A stretch of DNA of 64,000 nucleotides from Empedobacter falsenii (GCF_013488205.1 NZ_CP040908.1:2854001-2918000), one strand, 5' to 3'. Counted from the stretch's first letter, positions 37,571-46,807 are shown. The notes: a model not told the origin generated them from the letters alone. Program-made: numbers and translations.

Positions 37571-38767
37571 ATGAAAAAATTATTATTTAGTTTAGGATTA
37601 GTTTTAGCAATGTCAACATCATTCGCTCAAACTAACACAGAAGAATTAACGACAGAACCTACGGTTTTAGCTGAAAAATACAATAAATCAGCTAAAGAAA
37701 ACTTAGCAAAAGGTGACGTTACAAAAGCAAGTCAAGATTTAGCAAAATTATCTAAATACGAAAACGGTAAAGTTTGGCAAGTCAAAAATAAAGACTCTAA
37801 AAAAGACGAATTTTACTATTCTCAAGCTGATTTAGATAAAGCTACAGCTGGTGGTAATTACGCAAAAGCAAAAGAAGTTGCTTTACAACCAAAATATGGT
37901 TTCTTGTTACAATCTGAAGTTTCTAATTTAGCAAACAAAGAATTAGACGCAGCAAACAAAGCAATGGACGCTAAACAATATACAGAAGCTGGAACAAAAT
38001 TCTTAAATGTTTTCAACTTAGTTGAAGCTTTAGGTACAAAAGAAGATATCTACAAATATCAAGCAGCAATCTGTTTTTACAATGCAAATGATTACGATAA
38101 ATCGTTAACGATTTTGAAAGAATTAGCAGCAAAAGGATTCACAGGTAAATCAGCTAATCAAACAAAAGATTACAACCGTGATATGTATGTTTTAGCTCTT
38201 AATGGATTATATAATGCAAAAAAATATGATGCAATCGTAGAAGAAGCAACTACAAAATATCCAAAAGATGCTGACATCAACAATATCGCAACTGGAATTT
38301 ACCAAGTTTCTGGAAACGCTGATAAAATGACAAAACGTATCGAAGAAGCGATTAAAATTAATCCAAACGATGCGCAAAATTATTACAACTTAGGTGTTTT
38401 ATATTTAGATGACACTTCTAAAGCTGGAGAATCTAAAAACTTGTTCAAAAAAGCGATTGAATTAAATCCTAAACATTTCGAGTCTTACAACAATTTAGTT
38501 TTAGCTATTTTGCAACCAGATAAAGAAATTGTTGAAACAATGAACAACAATTTAGGAACATCTAAAAAAGAGAAAGAAGTTTACAACGCAAACGAAGCAA
38601 AACGTAAAGCTTTATTTACAGAAGCAGCTCCTTACCTTGAAAAGATGTACGAAATTCAACCAGAAAATCGTCAAGTTATTCGTAACTTAATTCAAGCTTA
38701 CAAAACGTTAGGAAACGATCAAAAAGAAAATTTTTATCGTGATGCTGAGAAAAAATTAGTAAAATAA
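37571..38767 (+). CDS. Exported TPR-repeat protein
   Basis: 398 residues; signal peptide ending SFAQ (residue 20). The body is Lys/Ala-rich with TPR motifs in the C-terminal half, e.g. AQNYYNLGVLYLDDTSKAGE and HFESYNNLVLAI. The N-terminal part (residues 25-200) is repeat-like alpha-helical. A periplasmic adaptor role is expected for such proteins, but the partner is unknown. It is translated right after gyrA (3-nt gap) and ends at a terminator. Confidence 0.8.
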   Translation: MKKLLFSLGLVLAMSTSFAQTNTEELTTEPTVLAEKYNKSAKENLAKGDVTKASQDLAKLSKYENGKVWQVKNKDSKKDEFYYSQADLDKATAGGNYAKAKEVALQPKYGFLLQSEVSNLANKELDAANKAMDAKQYTEAGTKFLNVFNLVEALGTKEDIYKYQAAICFYNANDYDKSLTILKELAAKGFTGKSANQTKDYNRDMYVLALNGLYNAKKYDAIVEEATTKYPKDADINNIATGIYQVSGNADKMTKRIEEAIKINPNDAQNYYNLGVLYLDDTSKAGESKNLFKKAIELNPKHFESYNNLVLAILQPDKEIVETMNNNLGTSKKEKEVYNANEAKRKALFTEAAPYLEKMYEIQPENRQVIRNLIQAYKTLGNDQKENFYRDAEKKLVK

Positions 38768-38784
38768 TTATTTCAATATAACAC

Positions 38785-38819
38785 AAAAAAAAGGACTTCA
38801 ATTGAAGTCCTTTTTTTTT
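38785..38819. terminator. Terminator after the gyrA operon
   Basis: Stem AAAAAAAAGGACTTC / GAAGTCCTTTTTTTT with AATT loop and long T run; symmetric, so it can act on surE transcripts from the other side. Confidence 0.9.
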
Positions 38820-38894
38820 ATGATTTGTCAAACTGAATTTATTTCAGCTTCTTATCAATTTGTATCATGTGATTCTGAAACGAGTTCAGAATGA

Positions 38895-38965
<71 letters not shown>

Positions 38966-38969
38966 AAAT

Positions 38970-39734
38970 CTACAAATCCCAATTTCTTAAATCTGGTAAA
39001 AAATGATGTGCTGTCAAATCATAACGAACTGGCACAACCGAAACATAACCTTCCTCTAAAGCACGTTCGTCTGTATCCTCACCTTTATCAAGATTTTTAA
39101 ACTCTCCACTCATCCAATAATACGTTCTTCCACGAGGATCTTCACGTTTATCAAATTTTTCTTCCCATTTAGCATCAGCTTGACGACAAACTTTTATTCC
39201 TTTTATTTCATGTTCTTTCAACTTCGGAATGTTCACGTTCAACACCACACCTTTTGGTAATTTATGTTTTAAAACTTGATCAATAATTGTTTTAATAAAT
39301 TCTTCTCCAGCTTTAAAATCTGCATTATAAGCAAAATCACACAACGAAAAACCAATCGCAGGAATTCCTTCTATTCCAGCTTCTACAGCAGCAGACATTG
39401 TTCCCGAATAAATCACATTCACCGACGAATTTGATCCGTGATTAATTCCCGAAATACACAAATCTGGTTTACGAGGCAAAATTTGCGAAACAGCCAATTT
39501 CACACAATCCACTGGCGTTCCAGAACACGCATACTCTTTTACATCTTCATCAACTTCTATTTCATCACAAAACAATGTCGAATTTATTGTCACCGCATGT
39601 CCCATTCCACTTTGCGGACTATCTGGCGCAACAACATAAACTTCTCCAAATCCTTTTGCAATCTCTATCAACGCTCTTATTCCAGGCGCAGTTACTCCAT
39701 CATCATTTGTAACTAAAATTAGCGGTCTTTCCAT
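38970..39734 (-). CDS. surE: 5'/3'-nucleotidase SurE
   Basis: 254 residues. Divalent-metal phosphatase acting on nucleoside monophosphates, linked to stationary-phase survival. LVTNDDGVTAPGIRALIE at the N-terminus carries the two adjacent Asp metal ligands; GTPVDCVKLAV and SGINHGSNSSVNVIYSGTM complete the metal site. Downstream of its stop is the heptamer array. Confidence 0.95.
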   Translation of the reverse strand: MERPLILVTNDDGVTAPGIRALIEIAKGFGEVYVVAPDSPQSGMGHAVTINSTLFCDEIEVDEDVKEYACSGTPVDCVKLAVSQILPRKPDLCISGINHGSNSSVNVIYSGTMSAAVEAGIEGIPAIGFSLCDFAYNADFKAGEEFIKTIIDQVLKHKLPKGVVLNVNIPKLKEHEIKGIKVCRQADAKWEEKFDKREDPRGRTYYWMSGEFKNLDKGEDTDERALEEGYVSVVPVRYDLTAHHFLPDLRNWDL

Positions 39735-39852
39735 ATTTTATTCTTACTTTTATTCATCATTTTTACAAATGTAAAAAACTTCCTTCTAATTTCTTTTTTG
39801 TTTTATATTTGAAGGAGTCTTAAATTATTAATTTATATAATACCAACGCAAT

Positions 39853-42000
39853 ATGTTAATTAAAAAAACGTATGTATTACTATCGTTTTTATCAATGAGT
39901 TTGCTTGCTTTTTGCTTTTGCAAACCCATGTTAGACACAGATGAAGAAAGAGAAAAGTTAATCGTAAAAAATACACGAAACACCCTAACTTACCTACATT
40001 ACAAACCTGCTACTGTAGATGATAAATTTTCGGAAAATGTTTTCAATAAATATTTAGAATACATTGATCCAAGCAAACGTTTTTTATTGCAATCTGATTA
40101 TGATCTATTCAAAAAAGATTATCACAATTTAGATGATTATTACAAATCAGAAAACTTAGGTTTCTACAATTCTACTGTTGATACAATCTACAAACGTATT
40201 GCTGAAGCTGAAAAATATTCGATGGATGCCTTGTCAAAACCTTTTGATTTTAATCAAAAAGAGAATTTCAACATCGATTATAAAACATCAAAATTCGCGA
40301 AAGATAAGAACGAAGCGAAAGATTTGTGGCGCAAATATTTGAAATATAACGTGATGTTAGAAATCATTTCAATGCAAGACGAATTAAAAGGTCAAAAGAA
40401 AGATACATTAGACAACTCTTCTTCTATAAAACCTGTAAAAGATCCTTTGGCAGATGAGAAAAAGAAAATCACAAAAGATACTCCTTTTGCAGAAGTAGAA
40501 AAAATGGCGCGTGAAGAAGTTAAAGACTTAATTTCTGATTATTTCCGTCGTATAAAGCAGACAAAACGCGAGAACTATTTTTCTATTTACATGAACTCGT
40601 TTACAGAACAATACGATCCGCACACAACATACTTTTCTCCAACAAGTAAAGAAGATTTCGAGTTCGAAATGTCTGGACAAATGGAAGGAATTGGAGCCAA
40701 AATACAAGACAAAAGAGGTTACGCTACAATTGCTGAATTAATTGTAGGCGGACCAGCTTGGAAGAGCAATAAATTAGAAGTTGGTGACAAGATCATTAAA
40801 GTTGCACAAGGGAAAAATGGTGAAGCTAAAAACATCGTTGGGATGATTTTGAGCGATGCTATTCGCTTGATTAAAGGGAAGAAAGGAACAGAAGTTGTCT
40901 TAACTATTCAGAAAAAAGACGGTTCTCAACAAACAATCTCTTTGATTCGTGAAGTAATTGAATCCGAAGAAGTGTTTGCTCGCTCATCTGTTATTACGGA
41001 CGAGAAAGGAGATAAATACGGAATCATCTATTTACCTGAGTTCTATACGCCGATGGGTAAAGAAGGCGGACGTTACCCTTCGGATGATATCAAGAAAGAA
41101 ATTGAAATCTTGAAGAAAGAAAACATCAAAGGTCTTGTTTTCGATGTTAGAAATAATGGAGGTGGTTCTCTTGAAGAGGTAGTTAAAATCTCTGGATTGT
41201 TCATCAATCAAGGACCAATTGTTCAGGTGAGACGTTCGGACGGAATGCTTAAAATTCACGAAGACAAAGATAATTCTATCGCATACGACGGACCTTTAGT
41301 AGTAATGGTTAACGAGCTTTCTGCATCTGCGTCAGAGATTTTTGCAGCAGCAATGCAAGACTATGGTCGCGCTGTTATTGTGGGTTCTCCGCAAACCTTT
41401 GGTAAAGGTACTGTACAAACAATCTTGCCTTTAGATCGTCAGTCGGGAAGTGATGAGTTAGGTGCTATTAAGTTAACAATACAAAAATTCTACCGAGTAA
41501 ACGGAGGTTCTACACAATTGAAAGGAGTTCAGTCGGACATTGCATTAGTTGATCAATTCACTTACGAAGATATCAGCGAAGCTTCTCGACCAGAAGCCTT
41601 GAACTGGGATCAAATCAAACCATTGGTTATTGCAAAATGGCCTTCTGCTTTCGATTTAGCGAAGATTAAAGCGAACAGTAAAACTCGTTTGGCAAACAAT
41701 GCTCACTTAGCATTAATGAACGAAAGTTTCAAGTTCATCAAATCAATGGAAGATGTAAAAGAGATTCCTTTGAACTTAGAAGATTACAAAACGTACCGTA
41801 AAACACGCGAAGATAAAATCAAGAAATTCGAAGCTTTAGACAAGTATAAAAACAATTTCAAATTTACAATGAATCAAAACGATTTGGCAACTACAAAAAC
41901 AGATACTGTGCTGAAAGCTAAACGTAACAATTGGTTCAAAGGAATGCAAAAAGACTTTTATTTAAACGAAGCTGTTAACGTTTTAAGAGACATTAAATAA
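39853..42000 (+). CDS. prc: Tail-specific (C-terminal processing) protease, S41 family
   Basis: 715 residues. N-terminal signal sequence (LLSFLSMSLLAFCF), a Prc-type N-terminal domain, PDZ domain near residues 255-350 (GIGAKIQDKRGYATIAEL), then the S41 catalytic core. The Ser in ELSASASEIFAAA and Lys in TFGKGTVQT form the Ser/Lys dyad. C-terminal DUF-type tail. Periplasmic processing or quality control is expected. A TATATTTG box at 39804-39811 may be its -7. The stop overlaps the next start (TAATG). Confidence 0.93.
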   Translation: MLIKKTYVLLSFLSMSLLAFCFCKPMLDTDEEREKLIVKNTRNTLTYLHYKPATVDDKFSENVFNKYLEYIDPSKRFLLQSDYDLFKKDYHNLDDYYKSENLGFYNSTVDTIYKRIAEAEKYSMDALSKPFDFNQKENFNIDYKTSKFAKDKNEAKDLWRKYLKYNVMLEIISMQDELKGQKKDTLDNSSSIKPVKDPLADEKKKITKDTPFAEVEKMAREEVKDLISDYFRRIKQTKRENYFSIYMNSFTEQYDPHTTYFSPTSKEDFEFEMSGQMEGIGAKIQDKRGYATIAELIVGGPAWKSNKLEVGDKIIKVAQGKNGEAKNIVGMILSDAIRLIKGKKGTEVVLTIQKKDGSQQTISLIREVIESEEVFARSSVITDEKGDKYGIIYLPEFYTPMGKEGGRYPSDDIKKEIEILKKENIKGLVFDVRNNGGGSLEEVVKISGLFINQGPIVQVRRSDGMLKIHEDKDNSIAYDGPLVVMVNELSASASEIFAAAMQDYGRAVIVGSPQTFGKGTVQTILPLDRQSGSDELGAIKLTIQKFYRVNGGSTQLKGVQSDIALVDQFTYEDISEASRPEALNWDQIKPLVIAKWPSAFDLAKIKANSKTRLANNAHLALMNESFKFIKSMEDVKEIPLNLEDYKTYRKTREDKIKKFEALDKYKNNFKFTMNQNDLATTKTDTVLKAKRNNWFKGMQKDFYLNEAVNVLRDIK

Positions 42001-43112
42001 TGGAACAAGAAAACGGTTCATTTTCTCATATCGTATTCAATAAATTAAGAAAGAACACCCTTGGTGTTCTTTCTTTTAGTGTAATAGTATTAGCTGCAAT
42101 CATTTCTATTTTTGCTTATGTCTTTGCGTCCGACAAAACGGAAAATGCAAACAGACAGGACCTAACCATTGCATATTCACCTATAGGTTATCAGCAAAAA
42201 ACAATCGAAATCCCTTTACCTAATTATTCAGGAAAGACTAACTTTTCTGATTTTATTTTCGGGAAAGAGATCGATACCGAACAAATAAGTATTACATCTT
42301 ACAAAAGAGATGGACAAAGCATTACTTATGTTCCTTATATAGGAAACGGACTAAGTGGTGAAGCAGTAAAGATAGATTTGTCAACTTGGACAAAGCATAA
42401 CATCAAAACGCAAGATATAGAGAAGGATTTTATCTATACAAAAACCTATTTACTTGGAACAGATTCTTACGGAAGAGACTTTTATTCGAGGTTAATTATC
42501 GGGACAAGAATTTCTTTTCTTATCGGGTTTATTGCTGTTTTCATTTCATTAGTTGTCGGAATCTCCTTGGGTGCTCTTGCAGGTTATTACAAGGGACGAA
42601 CAGATAACATAATAATGTGGTTGATAAACGTTGTGTGGTCTATACCAACATTACTATTGGTTATTGCGATTACCTTAGCTATCGGAAAAGGGTTTTGGCA
42701 GATATTTATCGCAGTTGGACTAACGATGTGGGTAGAAGTTGCACGTGTAGTTCGTGGACAATTCCTATCATACAGAGAAAAAGAATTCGTAGAAGCAGCA
42801 AAAGCTTTAGGATTTTCGGACACAAGAATCATCTTCAATCAAATATTACCTAATGTTATTGCTCCTATTATCGTTATATCTGCTGCCAATTTTGCTTCGG
42901 CAATTTTAGTAGAAAGCGGTCTTAGTTTCCTTGGAATTGGTGCACAACCTCCTACTCCGTCTTGGGGAAATATCATAAAAGAACATTATAATCATATTAT
43001 TTTAGGGAAACAACATTTGGCTATCCTACCGGGATTAGCGATTATGTTATTGGTTCTTGGGTTTAATATCTTTGGAAATGTATTGCGAGATATTATGGAT
43101 ATTAAGCAGTAA
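42000..43112 (+). CDS. ABC transporter permease, OppC/DppC family
   Basis: 370 residues. TM1 (about 20-42), a roughly 115-residue periplasmic insertion, then the BPD-transport permease domain with five segments. The EAA loop is EFVEAAKALGFSDTRIIFNQILPN. This arrangement fits the C-type permease of oligopeptide importers. No OppB, binding protein or ATPase is in the window, so the partner must be elsewhere. The start overlaps the prc stop by 1 nt, so it is coupled to the protease. Confidence 0.88.
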   Translation: MEQENGSFSHIVFNKLRKNTLGVLSFSVIVLAAIISIFAYVFASDKTENANRQDLTIAYSPIGYQQKTIEIPLPNYSGKTNFSDFIFGKEIDTEQISITSYKRDGQSITYVPYIGNGLSGEAVKIDLSTWTKHNIKTQDIEKDFIYTKTYLLGTDSYGRDFYSRLIIGTRISFLIGFIAVFISLVVGISLGALAGYYKGRTDNIIMWLINVVWSIPTLLLVIAITLAIGKGFWQIFIAVGLTMWVEVARVVRGQFLSYREKEFVEAAKALGFSDTRIIFNQILPNVIAPIIVISAANFASAILVESGLSFLGIGAQPPTPSWGNIIKEHYNHIILGKQHLAILPGLAIMLLVLGFNIFGNVLRDIMDIKQ

Positions 43113-43175
43113 GAAACTTATAAAGTTTTATATTTTCTTTTTTTAAATAATTTAAAACACAAGTTATATCTTTAT

Positions 43176-43228
43176 CTATGTCTCTATATGATTAATATTT
43201 TATCTTTTTTAACCACATAGAGACATAG
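43176..43228. repeat. Hairpin repeat unit H1 of the CTATGT family
   Basis: 20-nt arms CTATGTCTCTATATGATTAA (43176-43195) and TTAACCACATAGAGACATAG (43209-43228) are inverted with two mismatches. It is the first of three related hairpins upstream of the GxxExxY gene. 43113-43175 is plain AT-rich sequence. Confidence 0.85.
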
Positions 43229-43245
43229 GTTATATATTTATAAAG

Positions 43246-43585
43246 ATTAGAATAGACTTTTAGTTTTCACAATAACTTTACTTAAGTTAACAACTGAAAG
43301 TATATAAACAAATCACAATTAATCAATTTCTATGTTTCTATGTAGTTAAGATTTTACCAAAAGAAAATTTAAAATATTTCTTTTTTATCTACATAGATAC
43401 ATAGGTTTAATTCTTAGAAATATTAGAATAGACTTATAGTTTTCACAGTAACTTTACTTAAGTTAATAACTGAAAGTTTATAAATAAATCACAATTAATC
43501 AATTTCTATGTTTCTATGTGGTTAATATTTTACCAAAACAAAATTTAAAACCTATCTGTTTTTACAATATAAATACATCGGTTTA
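43246..43585. repeat. Two tandem ~176-bp repeats, each with a hairpin
   Basis: 43246-43421 and 43422-43585 are direct repeats offset by 176 nt. About 125 bases at the left are nearly identical (about eight differences) and the right parts drift. Each contains the CTATGTTTCTATGT(A/G)GTTAA arm (43330-43349 and 43506-43525). In the first copy it is paired with TACATAGATACATAG (43390-43404); in the second copy the right arm is decayed. The second copy ends inside the stop region of the GxxExxY gene (43583). Confidence 0.9.
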
Positions 43586-43996
43586 ATAATTTGGAAGATG
43601 AGTAAAAAACTCATTAACATACGTTTTTTGTCCTTCATTAAATATGTTAAAACAATTGAAGTTGATTAATATTCCTTTTGGACATTTCAGTAGTTTCATA
43701 TAAGTTAATAATTGAGCTTCATAAGCAGGAACAATATCTTGCACGGCTTTTAACTCAACAACTATACTATTTTCTACATAGAGGTCACAACGAAAATCGA
43801 GATCAAGTAGTTTTTCTTTATAGATAACCGGAACCTTCATTTCTGTGAGAAAATTTATTTTCCTATGATTTAATTCTTCTTTTAAGCATTGATGATAAAC
43901 ACTTTCTAATAATCCTCTACCCATTATTTTATGGACTTCTATAGCAGAACCTATTATTTCATAAGTTAATTCATCTAAATATTTTTTAGTTATCAT
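43583..43996 (-). CDS. GxxExxY protein (PD-(D/E)XK nuclease-like fold)
   Basis: 137 residues, usual length for this family. The name-giving motif GLLESVY is at residues 28-34. A D...ELK pattern (FRCDL then VVELKAVQD) resembles a PD-(D/E)XK nuclease core, but activity is not proven for the family. It ends within a repeat copy and starts 4 nt from another repeat arm, so it sits exactly between repeats and looks like part of a mobile or self-propagating unit. Confidence 0.88.
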   Translation of the reverse strand: MITKKYLDELTYEIIGSAIEVHKIMGRGLLESVYHQCLKEELNHRKINFLTEMKVPVIYKEKLLDLDFRCDLYVENSIVVELKAVQDIVPAYEAQLLTYMKLLKCPKGILINFNCFNIFNEGQKTYVNEFFTHLPNY

Positions 43997-43999
43997 AGT

Positions 44000-44019
44000 C
44001 TATGTTTCTATGTTGTTAA
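44000..44019. repeat. Single arm of the CTATGT repeat on the 5' side of the GxxExxY gene
   Basis: CTATGTTTCTATGTTGTTAA matches the left arm of hairpins H2 and H3 with one change. The complementary arm is absent here, so the unit looks truncated or split by the gene. Confidence 0.85.
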
Positions 44020-44099
44020 TGATTATTCAAGTGAGATATAAATAAACTTTCTATAAAAACCTCCCTACCTTTTATATAAAACCTAAGGAGGTTTTAAAC

Positions 44100-44140
44100 A
44101 AAACGTCAAGTGATTTTAATGAAAACCACTTGACGTTTTT
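44100..44140. terminator. Hairpin downstream of the HU-like gene
   Basis: 13-bp stem (44100-44112 with 44127-44139), T run on the plus side. A second, smaller hairpin AACCTCC/GGAGGTT (44060-44066 with 44088-44094) follows in minus direction, so the HU-like transcript may have two stops. Confidence 0.75.
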
Positions 44141-44177
44141 TATTTACTTCAATTAGAAGTTAGAAAAATTATCTTAA

Positions 44178-44561
44178 CTATTTCTTTTTCTCATACTTTA
44201 AAGTAGCTAAAGTATCTCGTAAATCGAGACCAGGTCTAAAAAGTATTTTAGCGCCTTTAATAGTCGCAGAATTTACTTTGTTTGCAGTATCCACGCCCTC
44301 ACTACTAATACTTATTTGAAAAGAACCAAAATCTCCCAAGCGAACAATCTTTCCATCAGACAAATGTTTCGATAACATTTTAGCCAAATCAATTAATGTT
44401 GCATATACATCACTCTCACTAATAGATGAGGTTTGCGCAATTTCTTTACTCAAATTTCGAAGTGATACTTCACCATCTGCAATAGAATTTGCGTAGAACT
44501 TTTTAGGCCCCGTAGGATCTCCTGGGTAAGCCTTCTGAATAACGTTGTATTTTACAGCCAT
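44178..44561 (-). CDS. HU-related DNA-binding protein
   Basis: 127 residues. Corresponds to the HU-like family of Bacteroidota that has extra N-terminal residues (VKYNVIQKAYPGDPTGP) before the HU fold. GKIVRLGDFGSFQISISSEG near residues 70-90 is the HU beta-arm signature. Tail KYEKKK is basic. It should be a nucleoid-associated protein of dimeric type. A 16-bp palindrome lies 22 nt upstream. Confidence 0.9.
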   Translation of the reverse strand: MAVKYNVIQKAYPGDPTGPKKFYANSIADGEVSLRNLSKEIAQTSSISESDVYATLIDLAKMLSKHLSDGKIVRLGDFGSFQISISSEGVDTANKVNSATIKGAKILFRPGLDLRDTLATLKYEKKK

Positions 44562-44583
44562 AATTAAAAGTATTTATAAATTA

Positions 44584-44599
44584 AGAGTTAATTAACTCT
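44584..44599. repeat. 16-bp perfect palindrome upstream of the HU-like gene
   Basis: AGAGTTAATTAACTCT is its own reverse complement; it lies 22 nt before the start codon, in the 5' untranslated or promoter region, a reasonable operator position. No regulator is known for it. Confidence 0.6.
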
Positions 44600-44672
44600 A
44601 ATTTAATACTTTATATTTAATTAACAAAATAAAACTATTGATTATCAATAAAATACATTATAACACAAAAAT

Positions 44673-44702
44673 AAAAAAGGCTTCCATATATAAGGAAGCC
44701 TT
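44673..44702 (-). terminator. Terminator of the serine hydrolase gene
   Basis: 9-bp stem AAGGCTTCC (44677-44685) / GGAAGCCTT (44694-44702), 8-nt loop, T run on the minus strand. Confidence 0.85.
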
Positions 44703-44706
44703 GCTA

Positions 44707-45975
44707 TTATCTTGAAACTTTGGTCGAAAGTTTTGCTGTTGTTTTTGGTACAATTGGTTGTTTATGCAACCTCATCGAGTCTTTATTAGGTGCTTTTAGC
44801 GGATAAGTTCCTGTAAGTCCAGCCAATTTGAATGCACTATATATATTCTTATTCTGCTTATTTCCTAATGCAATTACCGTAAATTGATTGTTAACATCGT
44901 GTACAAAAACGGTGTTATTCCCGTGCCACCAACCATTGTGATACAATAGTTTTTTACCATTGTCATATTCTAACAAGCGCATTCCAAGCCCATAATTCTT
45001 GAAACCTTTCTGCTCGTAACTATATCCTTGGAAAGCTTCTTTCTTTATATTCTTCGGTAAGAAATCATCTGAATACATGGCAACATCTAACTTGTACAAA
45101 TCTCTTGGCGTTGAGTAGATATTTTTGTCTCCATACGTGCGGTCAAAATCATCCCAAGCCCACTCGTAACCATTGTATTTGTAAGAACGTGCTACTGTAT
45201 CTTTATCGCGATCATACTCAAAAACAAAGGTATGATTCATCTCAAGAGGGTCAAAAACCATGTATTTCATTGCTTTCGGATAAGGCATTTTCATAATCTT
45301 TTCGATTACTAAAGCAAGAAAAGCGAAGTTGGTATTCGAGTAATAAAACCCTTTGTCTGCGGGACGAATTTGCTTAACGTCAAATTCTCTAAAGATATCT
45401 AACACATCTTGATTAGAAATTGGTTTCTCGCGATCCATCATTACCTTCTTGTTATTCCACAAAACATTGGCATAATTTGGCAAACCACTGCGGTGATTTA
45501 GCAAATTACGAACCGTGATATCATCGTAAGGAAAACCTTCTAATATTGTATTTACTTTTTGATCTAATTTGATTTTACCTTTCTCGACCAGCTTAAGTAT
45601 CGCCATAGATGTAAAAACTTTCGAGATAGATGCTATGTGAATAGGCGTTTCGGCAGTGATTGGACGCTTATGTCTTTCGTCTGCCATCCCTTGATATTGC
45701 TCTAAAAGTACTTGCCCATTCTTCACAACCAACAAACCTCCGCTCACTTTTCCGTCAACCCAAAAGTCTTTGTAATAAGTGTTTAGTTTATTTCTGTAGT
45801 CATTAAGTTCTGCTTGTGTGTACTTCATTGGCTTGAAATCTGCTTTCCAATCCAACGAATCATAGCGCAAAGCGTGAGGATCCTTCTTTCTAACTTCTTC
45901 TTTTTGTTCGTTTTTCTTGCTACAGCTTCCCATAAACAGCATTGCAGAAGCAAGAACAACCGCTACATATTTCAT
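44707..45975 (-). CDS. Serine hydrolase lipoprotein (beta-lactamase/class C-like)
   Basis: 422 residues. Lipobox FMGSC at Cys18 places it in the envelope. The penicillin-binding fold motifs are SISK (S-x-x-K) near residue 117 and YSN near residue 206; HNGWWHGNNT near residue 344 takes the place of the KTG box. Such proteins are D-aminopeptidases, esterases or PBP4-like rather than proven beta-lactamases. Has its own terminator. Confidence 0.88.
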   Translation of the reverse strand: MKYVAVVLASAMLFMGSCSKKNEQKEEVRKKDPHALRYDSLDWKADFKPMKYTQAELNDYRNKLNTYYKDFWVDGKVSGGLLVVKNGQVLLEQYQGMADERHKRPITAETPIHIASISKVFTSMAILKLVEKGKIKLDQKVNTILEGFPYDDITVRNLLNHRSGLPNYANVLWNNKKVMMDREKPISNQDVLDIFREFDVKQIRPADKGFYYSNTNFAFLALVIEKIMKMPYPKAMKYMVFDPLEMNHTFVFEYDRDKDTVARSYKYNGYEWAWDDFDRTYGDKNIYSTPRDLYKLDVAMYSDDFLPKNIKKEAFQGYSYEQKGFKNYGLGMRLLEYDNGKKLLYHNGWWHGNNTVFVHDVNNQFTVIALGNKQNKNIYSAFKLAGLTGTYPLKAPNKDSMRLHKQPIVPKTTAKLSTKVSR

Positions 45976-46063
45976 GTGTTTTTTCTTAATCTTATTGTTT
46001 GTTTCTACTAAAGTATATATTTATTTGTGGAATAGTTACCCGTTTAGAAACATTAAGTTTTTT

Positions 46064-46807
46064 TTATGATTTGTGAGAAAGTTGAGACTTAAATTCGCCT
46101 AAGATGACACTTGTTGCAACAGCTACGTTGAGACTTTCGGTAGAACCATTTTTCCCAAAGAACGGAATACTTAGTTTATTTGTCGTTAACTTCTCGATTT
46201 CTGGAGAAATTCCATTCGCTTCGTTCCCCATTACCAAGATACCTTCTTGTGGAAGTGTTTGTTCATAAATAGATTCTCCTTCCATAAAAGTCCCGAAAAT
46301 GTTTCCTTTATAGTCAGACAAGTATTTCTCCAAATCGATATAATGAACTTTCACTCGTGTAAAAGAGCCCATTGTCGACATCACAACTTTTGGGTTGTAC
46401 ATATCAACAGATTCTTTGGTACACAAAATATCCTCTACACCAAACCAATCAGCCAAGCGGATAATTGTTCCTAAATTACCTGGATCTCGAATATCATCCA
46501 AAGCAATACTTAAACCATTCAACTTGATGTTTTCGTTATAATTAGGTAATTCACAAAGTGCTAAACCTACATTCGGAGTAGTTAAGAAACTGATCTTTTT
46601 CAAGTCTTTTTCTTCAATAAAAGTCTTTTTGATATGTGTAGCTTCTGGCCAAAAGTCTTCAGTTATAAATAATTCTTTAATATTTATAGAACTTTTTATA
46701 ACTTCCCCAATATTTTTAACACCTTCTACGACAAACAAATTATATTTTTGTCTATATTTTTTAGAACCCAGAGAAGTTATTATCTTAATAACGTTATTTG
46801 ATAACAT
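46064..46807 (-). CDS. TrmH/SpoU-family RNA 2'-O-methyltransferase
   Basis: 247 residues. N-terminal RNA-binding domain begins with NVIKIITSLGSKKYRQKYN; the SPOUT knot carries motif 1 ALDDIRDPGNLGTIIRLADWFG, motif 2 LVMGNEANGIS and motif 3 SLNVAVATSVIL. Methylates ribose in rRNA or tRNA; the exact target nucleotide is not readable. Its start is 4 nt from the tamL start on the other strand, and a TATATTTG box inside tamL (46831-46838, minus) is a likely -7. Confidence 0.9.
   Translation of the reverse strand: MLSNNVIKIITSLGSKKYRQKYNLFVVEGVKNIGEVIKSSINIKELFITEDFWPEATHIKKTFIEEKDLKKISFLTTPNVGLALCELPNYNENIKLNGLSIALDDIRDPGNLGTIIRLADWFGVEDILCTKESVDMYNPKVVMSTMGSFTRVKVHYIDLEKYLSDYKGNIFGTFMEGESIYEQTLPQEGILVMGNEANGISPEIEKLTTNKLSIPFFGKNGSTESLNVAVATSVILGEFKSQLSHKS

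Noticed and set aside
43172-43585. CRISPR-like array
   Set aside because: Units are long, imperfect, AT-rich and few; there are no short direct repeats with unique spacers and no cas genes.
44707-45975. Acquired beta-lactamase resistance gene
   Set aside because: Lipoprotein with class C-like fold but no KTG box in the usual form; more like a peptidase or esterase of this family.
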